IMG/VR virus record: IMGVR_UViG_3300033545_000002
Coordinates: 22,052 to 86,051 of that record
Strand: one strand, 5' to 3'
DNA: 64,000 bases
From: a virus
This document shows, in pieces, positions 19,912 through 29,461 of the stretch. A program made the position numbers and the translations under genes. Within the stretch, counting starts at the first letter, position 1. Every line of letters begins with the position of its first letter. The notes beneath the pieces were generated by a model. It saw only the letters and a list, made by a program, of their open reading frames with translations. It searched no databases and was not told the DNA's origin.

Positions 19912-20210
19912 TATATTTTCTTAAAAAGATAAAAATTTACATAAACTAAAACAAAAATGTCAAATACCCATGCAAATAATTCTATGGGCCTCCATCCAAA
20001 AGCGTACAAAGCAGAAGGCCAAAAAGTAATTGTTCCGCCGACCGACGCACTACATTTTATGCACAACCCCATCGGATTCGAAAACCATAATTTCTGTTTC
20101 TTCAACCATTTTTTATAGCCTTCCAAAATCATTCCGTCGCCCATCGCCTGTTGAAATCCATTTATAGCCAATCCTTGAAAAATAACAAATATCAATATTT
20201 CTAACATCAT
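19911..20210 (-). CDS. Small membrane protein in the structural operon (99 aa)
   Basis: The ATG at 20210 overlaps the stop of the 251-residue gene by 4 bases (ATGA), so I prefer it over the TTG at 20243. Two or three membrane segments: MMLEILIFVIFQGLAI at the start and WVFDIFVLVYVNFYLF at the end, with GLCIKCSASVGG in the loop between them. Its membrane nature in a virion operon could mean a lysis or membrane-docking role; not proven. Confidence 0.6.
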   Translation of the reverse strand: MMLEILIFVIFQGLAINGFQQAMGDGMILEGYKKWLKKQKLWFSNPMGLCIKCSASVGGTITFWPSALYAFGWRPIELFAWVFDIFVLVYVNFYLFKKI

Positions 20211-20962
20211 ACTATACTTATTTGGCTTAATGCTTGCGCCCAATCTGAAAACTGTTTATCTCTTGCGTAAATTCCAAACAAATGATTCAGCGCCTTAAAA
20301 AGAGGCTGAAAGGCCGCGTTACCCCACTCCGTATCCACGGTTGTAGTGGCACTTATTGTCCAGGTATCATCCGGATTCATATCGTAACCCACCGTATAAA
20401 CCAACTCCTGTCGTACATATAGGATGAAAACTTTGCTCAAATCCGCTGGGCATATACGTATCTGCACCTGTCCTGTTTCTGCATTCTGACCGGTATTGAA
20501 ACCAATCGGATTCCAGTATGTTGGAGCCTTGTAAGAACTTGTTGTAAGGTAATCAAATTCTGATTGCGGGACAATAGCAATCGGTCGGCGCTGGCATCCT
20601 CCTTTTAAAGTAGCGGTTAAGAATTGTTGCGCTGTGGAAATTGGAACAACAACCTCCCCGCATTCACCCGCTTTATTTACGATAACGCTAGGCGCTCCTA
20701 ATATATTCCGGTAGTTGGTCGGCAAGGATATTAACCCTCCGGATGGTGGAATGCAGGCCACTTGCACAAAGGGAGCAATAATATCTAAAAGCTGAGCATT
20801 GTCTGGATATAGTGCTACGCATTTGTCAATCAAAAAAGAGGTGGCCGTGTTAATCATCGAACTGAATACCCATGGGGGTAGGAAAAAATTCTGAGAACCG
20901 TTGCTGACCGAAATGAGCGCGGTATATAGATTTTGAAGAGATGATTTGCTACTGTTAAGCAC
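20207..20962 (-). CDS. Putative adaptor/ring protein with GTG start
   Basis: A 251-residue mostly alpha/beta protein. The only usable start is GTG at 20962: an in-frame TAA lies three codons upstream and the nearby ATG is in another frame. The C-terminal half has VFILYVRQELVYTVGYDM, with strands typical of small adaptor folds. It lies after the fibre-like gene (23-base gap) and before the membrane gene (ATGA). Function inferred from context. Confidence 0.6.
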   Translation of the reverse strand: MLNSSKSSLQNLYTALISVSNGSQNFFLPPWVFSSMINTATSFLIDKCVALYPDNAQLLDIIAPFVQVACIPPSGGLISLPTNYRNILGAPSVIVNKAGECGEVVVPISTAQQFLTATLKGGCQRRPIAIVPQSEFDYLTTSSYKAPTYWNPIGFNTGQNAETGQVQIRICPADLSKVFILYVRQELVYTVGYDMNPDDTWTISATTTVDTEWGNAAFQPLFKALNHLFGIYARDKQFSDWAQALSQISIV

Positions 20963-20985
20963 ATTTTTTTATTTTAAACATCTTA

Positions 20986-23900
20986 TTAGCATCCGGAACC
21001 ATTAGCGCCAACGAAAATCTGATCCGTGGCTAGGTAGGTCCTGGATGGGAAAGTATACGTACCTGCTGATGTAATCGCAATACAGCTTATTTCAGTCCCG
21101 TTCACTTCCAATACCACACTGGACGGAATAACACTAGGCGTTCCGCTGATCGTTATTGAAATAGACCCGGTGAAAGCCGAATGCGTTCCCGTTACTTCGC
21201 CGCCAGGATTGACAGGGAAGCTACCCCCAGTAATTGCAAATCCTACAATGCCGTTAACGGATGTAATTTGAGATCCTACCATATCGCTCGTAACCTGAAC
21301 TGTATTGCCGGTGCAAGACGATCCGGTGTATGATCCCACGACGCCAGTGGACGAATTCAAATTAAATATTTCAGTACTTGCAGACTGAACAACATAAGTA
21401 TCTCCTGTGACAGGAGTAGTCAAAGCGCTATCCAGATAAAGAACTTGTCCTACTCCGAAGGCTCCGTTTGTATAGAGCGTTACCGTAGAACCAGAGCAAA
21501 TCGTTCCGGGGTTAGTTCCTAAAATATAGGTTCCTGCTGTACCGGATGTACAATTGCTTCCTGTTGCACTTCCTACTACTCCGGTTGTGGAATTAAGATT
21601 GTAAATGGCTCCGTTTAATGTGTTCGCAATCAAAGTGTAGCCAGTTACAGGAGTGGTCAAACCGGAATTGGTATACATAGTCGTTCCCGGACCGAAAGCA
21701 ACATTCGAGTAAAGGATAACTGGAGAATCCCCGCATATAGCATAAATCACATTATCCAATAAGAAATTACCGCTAAGAACCCCACCGGCTTGCGTGGTGA
21801 CTTGGGAAATGAATGGCGTTCCGCCGCAATTATTCCCTACCGAAACGTCATAAGTCGTTCCGGGAGTCAATCCTGTAATAAGATACGGAGTAGTCCCGTT
21901 TATATTTCCATTCGGGAAAAGATTTATGCCGCTATTGGCTGTGATCCATGTAGTCGTTCCGTGTATCCGGTATTGCAGGGTAACGATCTGGTTGGCCGTA
22001 GGGACGGGCGAAAAGGTAACGCCATAAAACCCAATCGTACTTGTGCTTGTAGATGAAAAGTTGACCGCAGAAATACCCGGACAAGTCCCCGGAGCAGTGC
22101 AGACTATAGCGCAAAAAGCCTGTTTTACTGCTGTGTTAGCATTAACGGCATTAATGAACGCCATGGCTGCCTGGCTTGAAGTCAAGGTTGTACAAGCTCC
22201 GCCTACGATGGACAAAAACCGGTCGCTGGCATAGTTGAAGGTAGCATTAGGATTGTCTGAGAAAAGGGCCTGCAATTTTGCGCAAGTGAATGCCACAAGC
22301 GTATTGATCCTGTTGCAAATATTGCAAATCGCGTTTGTCAAGGCTCCATTGTATGACTGCTGAGTGGTATTGGCTTGATAAGTGGTTTGGACGACATTGT
22401 TATTGTAATCCAAGGTGCAAAGTGTGAGTGCATTACCTAATGCCACTTGAAGGGCTGTTAAGTTGCACAAGAAATTGATGATAGCTTGCAAGACTTGAAC
22501 CAAAGTAACGCTAGTGGCCTGGAATGCCTGCGTAACATTCGGACTGCTGAAGGTCATGGTGGCGGCCACGTTGGTATTATTAACCGATAAGATCGTCAGG
22601 GTGCCGCTGGTCACCGTTGCGCTGAAAGTTCCCAATGTGAGGCTATTCAACCAAGCAGCGACCGCCGTAGGATTGTTCCCGAACAGATTAGCAGGAGCGG
22701 CATAGGTATTCCCGTTTATAACCACATTGACCAAAAGAGTAGACCCGGTCACCGCCTGAGAAAGGGAATAGTTTACTTCAGAGGTATTGATAACGCACAA
22801 GCCGTTTAATCCCAAAATACTCCCCGCTGCCGTTACCAATGAATTCAACTGAGCTAACAACGTAGGATCATCTGCAATGGCTGTCAGGATATACCCGGCC
22901 ATTGTATCATAATTGAAGGTTATGATGTACTGAACGGTGTTTGAAATGGCGGTATTTATCTGAATGGTAAATGCCAAATCCCCAGTATTCCCCTTTACTA
23001 TTTGATAAACGTTAGAGGCAATATCATAAATTAGGGTATCTCCGGCAGCCGTTGGCGACGGTACGGTTGTTCCCCCCACTCCATTCAAAACGATGGAGGT
23101 AACCGCCGGATTGATTGGGGTAAATTCACTTTGAGTAAGAGAAGATGACCCGCAATCACAAGAAAGATATTTTTTAATATAATCAACTTCAAATTGGGCA
23201 TCCTGTCCGCTGGACTGTTTCATAAATCCACTAAGGACAAACATGGAAATATCGGCAATCTGCTGTTTTGCGTTGGCCCCTATAGCATTATTGCATTCCC
23301 GGATGGCCGTCTGCTGAATTTTTTGGATGCAACAAAGGATCTGAGACATTTTATTGTTGCAGGTCACAGGAAAGACTCCCGGCCCGTTGGCTCCTATGAT
23401 GTACGATACTAGCACATAAACATCCTGCCCAATGGCATAGGTTGCCACGGATGTACATTGTATACTATATTGACCCGTGTAGACGACGTTATTTGTGATT
23501 GGGGTTCTGGTGAAACTTAGAGGCCCGAGTGTGCCCACTGGATAGTACAAAGTACCGGTTTTTGTGACCGACTGCGGCTGAAGGCCGTTGTAAACCATTG
23601 GTGTAACCTCTTTAACGGTCAGAACGGAATTAATACAATCAGGAGTTAAGGAAAATATTCCGGTAACATAACCGCTGTCCGTTAAATTGGTCGGCTGGCA
23701 AATAGTGCTATAGATAATGTTCGTTTGGTAAATCTGCCCTCCCGTATCTTGTATGGCCGCGTAGATAGCATACGTCTGAAATAAGAAAGCGAAATTGACA
23801 CTCGACAAATCCAACACCCATGAAGTAGTTGTTCCGGCATTTGGTATCTGAGGCGTTGTAAAATTGATAGATGCTAACGTAACACCATCCTGATCAATAA

Positions 23901-24045
23901 CACTAAATGAAACAGGGCGGTTGGCTAAGTTCGGCCCTACGGTGAAGGGAAGTAAATTGAAGGTCATCCTCCGATTGTAGATATCAATATTGACACTCCA
24001 ACCGAAGCTCGTAATTGTCCCACTATTCACCGATATTTGAGGCAT
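20986..24045 (-). CDS. Large fibre/decoration-like protein with FnIII and repeats
   Basis: A 1019-residue beta-rich, Thr/Ser/Asn-rich protein of the type seen in tail or head fibres. A fibronectin type III-like segment ends LTPGTTYDVSV near residue 728. It is followed by two tandem repeats of about 70 residues sharing LTTPVTG and NLNS.TGVVGS.TGS.C. The N-terminal part has an Ig-like look. It is the first gene after the terminator at 24067-24094. It may bind glycans or host surface, but the fold is guessed from composition. Confidence 0.65.
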   Translation of the reverse strand: MPQISVNSGTITSFGWSVNIDIYNRRMTFNLLPFTVGPNLANRPVSFSVIDQDGVTLASINFTTPQIPNAGTTTSWVLDLSSVNFAFLFQTYAIYAAIQDTGGQIYQTNIIYSTICQPTNLTDSGYVTGIFSLTPDCINSVLTVKEVTPMVYNGLQPQSVTKTGTLYYPVGTLGPLSFTRTPITNNVVYTGQYSIQCTSVATYAIGQDVYVLVSYIIGANGPGVFPVTCNNKMSQILCCIQKIQQTAIRECNNAIGANAKQQIADISMFVLSGFMKQSSGQDAQFEVDYIKKYLSCDCGSSSLTQSEFTPINPAVTSIVLNGVGGTTVPSPTAAGDTLIYDIASNVYQIVKGNTGDLAFTIQINTAISNTVQYIITFNYDTMAGYILTAIADDPTLLAQLNSLVTAAGSILGLNGLCVINTSEVNYSLSQAVTGSTLLVNVVINGNTYAAPANLFGNNPTAVAAWLNSLTLGTFSATVTSGTLTILSVNNTNVAATMTFSSPNVTQAFQATSVTLVQVLQAIINFLCNLTALQVALGNALTLCTLDYNNNVVQTTYQANTTQQSYNGALTNAICNICNRINTLVAFTCAKLQALFSDNPNATFNYASDRFLSIVGGACTTLTSSQAAMAFINAVNANTAVKQAFCAIVCTAPGTCPGISAVNFSSTSTSTIGFYGVTFSPVPTANQIVTLQYRIHGTTTWITANSGINLFPNGNINGTTPYLITGLTPGTTYDVSVGNNCGGTPFISQVTTQAGGVLSGNFLLDNVIYAICGDSPVILYSNVAFGPGTTMYTNSGLTTPVTGYTLIANTLNGAIYNLNSTTGVVGSATGSNCTSGTAGTYILGTNPGTICSGSTVTLYTNGAFGVGQVLYLDSALTTPVTGDTYVVQSASTEIFNLNSSTGVVGSYTGSSCTGNTVQVTSDMVGSQITSVNGIVGFAITGGSFPVNPGGEVTGTHSAFTGSISITISGTPSVIPSSVVLEVNGTEISCIAITSAGTYTFPSRTYLATDQIFVGANGSGC
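21311..21745 (-). repeat. Two tandem protein repeats in the fibre-like gene
   Basis: Two consecutive units, about 21549-21745 and 21311-21515, each encode a stretch from an (I)C[GS] turn through LYTN/LYSN..F, DSALTTPVTG or NSGLTTPVTG, to NLNS.TGVVGS.TGS.C. They are diverged at the DNA level, so this is an old duplication, consistent with a beta-repeat fibre. Confidence 0.7.
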
Positions 24046-24066
24046 CTACTATTTTTTATTCTTATT

Positions 24067-24094
24067 AAAAAAGGCCGTCCTGTGATGAACGGCC
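24067..24094 (-). terminator. Rho-independent terminator after the capsid operon
   Basis: On the minus strand, GGCCGT (24094-24089) pairs with ACGGCC (24078-24073) across a 10-base loop and is followed by a run of six T (24072-24067). It lies downstream of the capsid-side genes and just before the fibre-like gene, splitting the structural block. A second small hairpin (CCTGT/ACAGG, 24100-24113) lies next to it. Confidence 0.8.
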
Positions 24095-24135
24095 CTTGAC
24101 CTGTCTTTACAGGATATAATTTACTAACCCAATCC

Positions 24136-24747
24136 CTAAGACGTACACGAACCAGCCGTAATTTGGTCAAGGCTCCAACTAGTGCTAGGCACCCCCGGCT
24201 GCGGGCAAAGTTGAGCAATCGGGAAAGTATAAGAGAATACGATGTAATGCGATACGGAACTTATGTTCGATCTTAAACGCACGTTGCCTATATACTGACC
24301 CACATAAGCCTGAGAAATTAATCCATGTGCATCTGCGGACCCGTTGTCGGCGCGAGATATACAATAAGCAAGCGCGGTCGGTGTCACAAAAAGTGGAATG
24401 CCTCCGGGCTGACCGATATAGGTTGTAGTAAGGCTTCCGGTTCCGTTAAAGGCTGCTTCTGCATTGGCTACGGAGATACAATCAATGACCACTCCCTGGC
24501 CATTCTGTTCGACGTACACACCGGTTAAGATGTTTGGATCTGCAAGGTCTGCGGATGACGGCTCAAAGGTTACCAGATATTGAATCTGGTTTTGGCCAGG
24601 CACCAAATACCGCTTAATCCAGGCTGGTCGGGGCGTAAAAGCTCCGATCAAGTCCGCATTAATCGATATCTGATTATTGCTATCGTACCCGGTAAAATGC
24701 GGGGCCTTATAGAGCGCGTATGCCGCTGTTAAAATCGTGTTTGCCAT
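24136..24747 (-). CDS. Putative head decoration/structural protein (203 aa)
   Basis: A beta-rich protein with no enzyme motif, ending in WSLDQITAGSCTS. The last gene of the capsid transcript before the terminator, and five bases after the 332-residue gene. Its position and composition fit a capsid decoration or fibre protein. Confidence 0.55.
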   Translation of the reverse strand: MANTILTAAYALYKAPHFTGYDSNNQISINADLIGAFTPRPAWIKRYLVPGQNQIQYLVTFEPSSADLADPNILTGVYVEQNGQGVVIDCISVANAEAAFNGTGSLTTTYIGQPGGIPLFVTPTALAYCISRADNGSADAHGLISQAYVGQYIGNVRLRSNISSVSHYIVFSYTFPIAQLCPQPGVPSTSWSLDQITAGSCTS

Positions 24748-24752
24748 TTAGC

Positions 24753-25751
24753 TTATTTTAGCTTTGAAACCAATTCTTTAAATGATTGCGTTGCCATGAA
24801 AACCTGGTCCTCGATATAATGATCTAACATCCACTGAATCATTCCCTCTCCTTTTGCCTTGATGTCTGACATGATCAAGTTCTTTTTACCATTCACTTCC
24901 AAGGCAATGTGTCCGTCTTTTGTCAGATCCAATGCTTTGTAGGATTCTGCCTTTCTGAAAGCGTCCTCTACCCCTGCTTTGTACTGACCGATCAGGTAGA
25001 AAAAATCTACAGGTTCGGCATTGGCGTACTCTAAAAGAACTTTATAAATCTGAAGGTCTCCTGACAACAGATTTGTGTCTCCGAATTCAGGCCTGTCCCC
25101 CATGATTTTGAACAAGTTCTTTATCTCGCTGGGCTTGTTCGAAAGGGTCTTAACGAATATGCCTGCATCGATACTGCTCTCAATCCTCTTTATCGAACCC
25201 TGATCAACGTGTTCATCCGTAATCTCGTAATATCTGTACCCTTTTATGGCCGGGTCCGGATTCTTTGATTTACTGTCCCTGCTTGAAGGATGAACCCGCA
25301 AGAAGGTGATAAACAACTCATCTTTTTTCGGATCAAACTTATTTTCACCGGCCGAAAGAACAATGGACGCTCCTTTTACATGATTCCCTTCCTGATTATC
25401 TCTTACGACGATCTTTTGAACATTCTGCTGGTATTCGAAATCCAATGAGCGGCTTTGGGGAAGATACCGAATTTCAATCGCATACCCTCCATTCGTTCCC
25501 CAATCCATGAATTCGATCTCTCCTTTGTATCCAGGCGTGTTAAACTCAATCTCTGTCCCGTCAGCTTTAGGTTTTCCCGCAATCACTCTCCGTCCCCACA
25601 CCCTGGCCTGATTGATGATCAAGTGACTCCCCACGGGAATATACCTTTTCATCTGTGGCCCCGTAGGCTCTCCTGTTTTCTTGTTTACCTGAGCAACGAT
25701 TGCCTCTCCCGGCCTTTCGTTACCTACCTGGATAACATAACCTCCTGCCAT
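24753..25751 (-). CDS. Putative structural protein downstream of capsid
   Basis: A 332-residue protein with a beta-rich N-terminal half (residues 1-190) and a helical C-terminal half. An AAAAAGG stretch lies 8 bases before its ATG at 25751. It directly follows the capsid gene, a common place for head-completion or head-fibre proteins. Family not recognised. Confidence 0.6.
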   Translation of the reverse strand: MAGGYVIQVGNERPGEAIVAQVNKKTGEPTGPQMKRYIPVGSHLIINQARVWGRRVIAGKPKADGTEIEFNTPGYKGEIEFMDWGTNGGYAIEIRYLPQSRSLDFEYQQNVQKIVVRDNQEGNHVKGASIVLSAGENKFDPKKDELFITFLRVHPSSRDSKSKNPDPAIKGYRYYEITDEHVDQGSIKRIESSIDAGIFVKTLSNKPSEIKNLFKIMGDRPEFGDTNLLSGDLQIYKVLLEYANAEPVDFFYLIGQYKAGVEDAFRKAESYKALDLTKDGHIALEVNGKKNLIMSDIKAKGEGMIQWMLDHYIEDQVFMATQSFKELVSKLK

Positions 25752-25804
25752 AAAACACCTTTTTAAAATTTCATCAAATGTTCGACCTCATATAAAGACT
25801 ACCC

Positions 25805-27253
25805 TTAGTTGGTAGACTGTTTCGTCAAAAGGCCCAGTGCGGTCGGGCGGTGGAATTCGATTCCGTAGGTAGTGGAAACGTACACATTCAACGTACGGCC
25901 ACCCTGTTTCCTGAAATCGAACTGCCAGATATTGTCTACCATTGCGGGTTCGGCACCTTCCAGATAGCAGAAGGTAATGAACGGAATGGTATTCCCGGCC
26001 TGATCCTTGAATTTGGCCAAAGGCATCATCAGGGCGAAATATTCCAGGATATTACCATACCGACGGTGATCCAGAATGTCGATCATGTACGGGGTAAACT
26101 TGTATCCGAAGGCTTCGAAGTTCTTGAAGTCGAAGTAGGTGAAATCCCTTGCTCCTGTTCCGCCGGGGCCAAACAGTTCATAGACATAGTTCTGACCGGA
26201 TGCGGCAATCATCAAACCGATGCTTTCCGACCAATCTTCCCAAAAGCCAAAGTCGTGAATCAGCATGTATTCGTTACAGCCATTCACCCGGCGAAGGGTC
26301 TTGATCATCCCGAAAAGGATCTGTTTCAGAGAAACGCTGGAAAAAATATCATACCCGGCATTGAACATGCCGTAAGTTGTAGCTATAGGAACAAGTCCGT
26401 CCATGCCCTTCGCGTTGCCGTAGTCCCTTTGACCAAACAGCAAGTTGATGTTCATGTTATCCTTGATGAACGCTTCGCATTGGCCATGAAGAGCAGGGAT
26501 GTAGAAGAAATCCACCGCTTCCCCACGCGTATTCAGACCCTTGATGACTTTGAAGTCCCGGTCATACACGTAGTTGTTGATTTCCGACTGATCCACGAAG
26601 AACCCTTTTTCAAAGGTCTGGGCATACGCCTTGTACATCGTCGGAGGGTTCAAAACGAGACCTTCCGTAATGATATTGTTCGTATCCAGCATGGTATAAT
26701 GCCGGAGCGGATCGATGATGATTGTGTATCGGGAATAAGCGGAAAAGTTGATCGATTGGCCGTTGATCGGCGTGAAGGTGACGACGTTGGTCGTCTTATT
26801 GACGGCAGTGATAAAGACTTTCTGCCGGTTAAGTTCCTTGATATAAGCGTAATAACCTTCTATGGGTTTGGTGTAGTTTCCAACTTGGCTAGACGAAAGC
26901 GCATCAATAGTGCCGGTCACCGGAGCGCCGGGAGCGCCTACATTGCTATTCCCGTCTATTACAAAGGTCAGCGTATCGTAGGAATCGTATTCCAGCCAAT
27001 AAAACTGATTGGCCGGAACGGTCCGATTTTCGGAACCAAACGCGGCCATCATCTGCGAAAACAACGCTTCCGGGCTTCTCTCATCGTAGGGCATGATTAC
27101 CTGAGCGCCAGAACCGCCCCTCAACTGCCGGATGGCAGGTAATAGAGCGGCTTGCTTTAGGGAGTCATACATGACTAGCGGTGTTTGACCCGCGATTACC
27201 TGATCTATCGAAAAGTTCCCAGCATCGCACTGGAAAGTGTTAAGATTCGCCAT
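25805..27253 (-). CDS. Major capsid protein (probable HK97 fold)
   Basis: A 482-residue protein, the right size and place for a major capsid protein: scaffold upstream, portal and terminase further upstream. It contains FYWLEYDSYDTLTF near residues 84-97 and a C-terminal half rich in Phe/Tyr/Gly strands, like MCPs of crAss-like phages of about 490 residues. No cleavage site was identified. The antisense frame is open for 430 codons, which I treat as a codon-bias artefact. Confidence 0.75.
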   Translation of the reverse strand: MANLNTFQCDAGNFSIDQVIAGQTPLVMYDSLKQAALLPAIRQLRGGSGAQVIMPYDERSPEALFSQMMAAFGSENRTVPANQFYWLEYDSYDTLTFVIDGNSNVGAPGAPVTGTIDALSSSQVGNYTKPIEGYYAYIKELNRQKVFITAVNKTTNVVTFTPINGQSINFSAYSRYTIIIDPLRHYTMLDTNNIITEGLVLNPPTMYKAYAQTFEKGFFVDQSEINNYVYDRDFKVIKGLNTRGEAVDFFYIPALHGQCEAFIKDNMNINLLFGQRDYGNAKGMDGLVPIATTYGMFNAGYDIFSSVSLKQILFGMIKTLRRVNGCNEYMLIHDFGFWEDWSESIGLMIAASGQNYVYELFGPGGTGARDFTYFDFKNFEAFGYKFTPYMIDILDHRRYGNILEYFALMMPLAKFKDQAGNTIPFITFCYLEGAEPAMVDNIWQFDFRKQGGRTLNVYVSTTYGIEFHRPTALGLLTKQSTN

Positions 27254-27272
27254 AAATTGTTTTATTTAAAAA

Positions 27273-28349
27273 CTACTTCTTTCCTTGTAAAGAATCCATC
27301 ACTTGCTGCTGTGCGCTTCCTTTGTCTGCCCCGCCGGTTACTTTCGGATCTTGTAACAATGGGAATGGATTTTTAGCCCCGACCGATCCTCTTTTGTAAC
27401 CTTTTTCATCACCTCTTTTCAGGAACGTTTCAGCTATTTTTTGCAGTCCGGTTTCTCGTTGTGTAGACCAAATTTCGGCTTCCGCTTCTCTTTTGGCTAT
27501 CTCTCCCAACTGCTTCAAATCACCCTTTTTGTATAACTGGAAGGTGCTGGCGTTCCTCATTTTCTTATCGACCTTCGCGTAAATTTCTTTGCGCTGGTCG
27601 TCCGTCAAGTCAATTTCCACCGGCACTGTATCCTCTCCGTCTTTGGTTTCGAACAGCTTGACTTTAGCCGGGATGTTCTCCTGAATGAATCCGGCCATCT
27701 TTTTGTTGTAGTCCGGGAGGTCATTCTTTATCGACCGATCTTCGTCAAATTCTGTTTTTACCCTTGTATAAGAACTTTCCAGCGGGGAGCGCATTTCAGT
27801 CGCCTCTTTCGTTATTTTTGCTAGTCCCCTAGCCTTTGTTTTTTCGTTCGTGCTGTTCAGATGATACTCGGACTCAAAATCTTCTTTTGCCCTTGTTTCC
27901 ACATCTGCCGGATCAACATCCGGATTTTCTGCTTTCCAGGCCGGGAGCCAGCTTTCGTAAACGGCGGTCCTGTCATCCTTTTGTTTCAGCGTTTCCAGTT
28001 TCGTAAATTCGTCGGGTTTCATCAGACCTTGCTCCACAGCGTATTTCTGCATTTCTACCCGGTATAGGTTTTCCCTTTTTTCTATTTCTTCTGAGCTTTC
28101 TAACTTGTCCTCTTTGGGCTTCAAACGCTCCTTCAGGGCGTCCAAGCTCTCTAATCCCAACTCTTCGAGTAATCCCTTGTATGGGTCAACTACGGGAGCA
28201 TCTTCTTTCTTCTCGGTATTCGCGCCGCCTGCGGGAGCTACTACTGGTTCGACCTTCTTTTCTTCTGGATTTTTGACCTCGGTAGTTTCTTTTATTTTGG
28301 CGGCATGTTGGGTGACTATATCGTTCACCGTTAAAGTTTCATCTGCCAT
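27273..28349 (-). CDS. Putative scaffold protein
   Basis: A Lys/Glu-rich, mainly helical protein of 358 residues starting at the ATG at 28349 (MADETLTVND). A longer open frame begins at 28415, but that extension is hydrophobic and covers the divergent intergenic region, so I reject it. The composition and the position immediately before the capsid gene fit an internal scaffold. Residues about 35-75 are Pro/Ala/Glu-rich. Confidence 0.7.
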   Translation of the reverse strand: MADETLTVNDIVTQHAAKIKETTEVKNPEEKKVEPVVAPAGGANTEKKEDAPVVDPYKGLLEELGLESLDALKERLKPKEDKLESSEEIEKRENLYRVEMQKYAVEQGLMKPDEFTKLETLKQKDDRTAVYESWLPAWKAENPDVDPADVETRAKEDFESEYHLNSTNEKTKARGLAKITKEATEMRSPLESSYTRVKTEFDEDRSIKNDLPDYNKKMAGFIQENIPAKVKLFETKDGEDTVPVEIDLTDDQRKEIYAKVDKKMRNASTFQLYKKGDLKQLGEIAKREAEAEIWSTQRETGLQKIAETFLKRGDEKGYKRGSVGAKNPFPLLQDPKVTGGADKGSAQQQVMDSLQGKK

Positions 28350-28449
28350 GTAAAACGCTTTATAGTAGTAAAATAAAGGGTGTTTTATTAATAATTTGTA
28401 TGTTTGTGGCAACAAAACCCATTATTTTTAATTTCAACTCCAAAAATCT
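28350..28449. promoter_or_regulatory. Divergent promoter region between scaffold and plus-strand genes
   Basis: An AT-rich 100-base gap that separates divergent genes. On the plus strand TATGTTTG (28399-28406) matches the Bacteroidota -7 box TAnnTTTG and lies 44 bases before the ATG at 28450; no clear -33 element was found. No matching -7 box was found for the minus-strand scaffold operon, although that operon must begin here. Confidence 0.5.
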
Positions 28450-28758
28450 ATGCCTAGAAACAACCGTATTGTTGAAATTTATAAAGGCATTATCATCCGA
28501 GAAAGCAATATTTACAGTCAACGTTTCAATGCGGTGCAGTACAAAATGCTAATACTGGACTCGGAAAGGACCGGTTTGCCAATAAGCCAAATTTTATCAC
28601 TAAGCTCTAAGCCATGTGAAAAATGCGTTAATATAGATGTGATAGCCTATAATCAAGATTCACAAAAAGTATCTATCAAAAGAGGGATATTATACGACAA
28701 CGGAAAGCAGCGAAGTGGAGTTTCAATCATAAAACAAGCTCATGCAAAAACCAAATGA
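28450..28758 (+). CDS. Hypothetical protein, plus-strand insert in head module
   Basis: A 102-residue basic protein with a CEKC pair near residue 56. It is transcribed against the surrounding portal and capsid genes from its own promoter region and overlaps the next gene by 17 bases. No family recognised; the opposite orientation suggests a separately regulated accessory gene. Confidence 0.6.
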   Translation: MPRNNRIVEIYKGIIIRESNIYSQRFNAVQYKMLILDSERTGLPISQILSLSSKPCEKCVNIDVIAYNQDSQKVSIKRGILYDNGKQRSGVSIIKQAHAKTK

Positions 28759-29461
28759 TTCAATTATTCTCGCCCAAAAGATGCTTCTTGATTTGGAGAA
28801 AAATTATCTTCCTGATCTAGAACTTATAAACCTTCACACAATCTTTCGTCCTGTATACAAACATAATCTTACCATATTAAATCAGAATGCTATTGTCGCT
28901 TTCGTAATATTCGCATATTCTGAAGAAAGTCCTTGGTTAAACCCCCGTCAAGATCGTTTGGCGAATAAGAAATACATTTTATCGGGTATCAGCGTAGATC
29001 CCTCCCATAGGATTTACAAAGAAATTATCGAATATCAAAATGACGCCATACAGGAAGTCATTCTTAATTACTTACTTTTCTGCACCGATTCCAGATGGCG
29101 GGAAATTATTTCTTTATTGGAGTACCATGATAAAATGTTCCTATTCTGTAATCAACGAACTTCCGACAAGCAAAAAACCGGCACTTCTGTAGCCGAGGGA
29201 GGGGCGATAACTGAAACTTTTGAATATATCGATCAAATAGATGTAGCCAAAATAAATAAAGAGAAAGGAGAGTTGATGATTAAAGCCATTGAAGCCAGGC
29301 AAAAAGCTGAAACACTTCTCAAGACATTAGAAAGTGATTATCAAAAAACCGATTCGGCAACGCAGTCTGATTTTGGTTTTCAATTTTCCGATGTCCGCAA
29401 GTACGATCCCCTAAAATGGGAAGATCGTATCCGTCGTAGACATCAGGAAAATAAATCTTAG
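28742..29461 (+). CDS. Hypothetical protein with C-terminal coiled coil
   Basis: A 239-residue protein: an alpha/beta N-terminal part (1-150) and a charged helical tail (KINKEKGELMIKAIEARQKA, near 170-190) likely to form a coiled coil. Its stop codon overlaps the portal gene's stop on the opposite strand (29458-29461), so there is no room for a terminator between the convergent genes. Function unknown. Confidence 0.65.
   Translation: MQKPNDSIILAQKMLLDLEKNYLPDLELINLHTIFRPVYKHNLTILNQNAIVAFVIFAYSEESPWLNPRQDRLANKKYILSGISVDPSHRIYKEIIEYQNDAIQEVILNYLLFCTDSRWREIISLLEYHDKMFLFCNQRTSDKQKTGTSVAEGGAITETFEYIDQIDVAKINKEKGELMIKAIEARQKAETLLKTLESDYQKTDSATQSDFGFQFSDVRKYDPLKWEDRIRRRHQENKS

Noticed and set aside
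25850-27142. A 430-codon open frame antisense to the capsid gene
   Set aside because: It lies fully inside the capsid gene on the opposite strand, has no protein-like motif and is explained by codon bias of the sense gene.
28350-28415. N-terminal extension of the scaffold gene
   Set aside because: The added residues are hydrophobic and occupy the divergent promoter gap; the ATG at 28349 starts an ordinary scaffold-like sequence.
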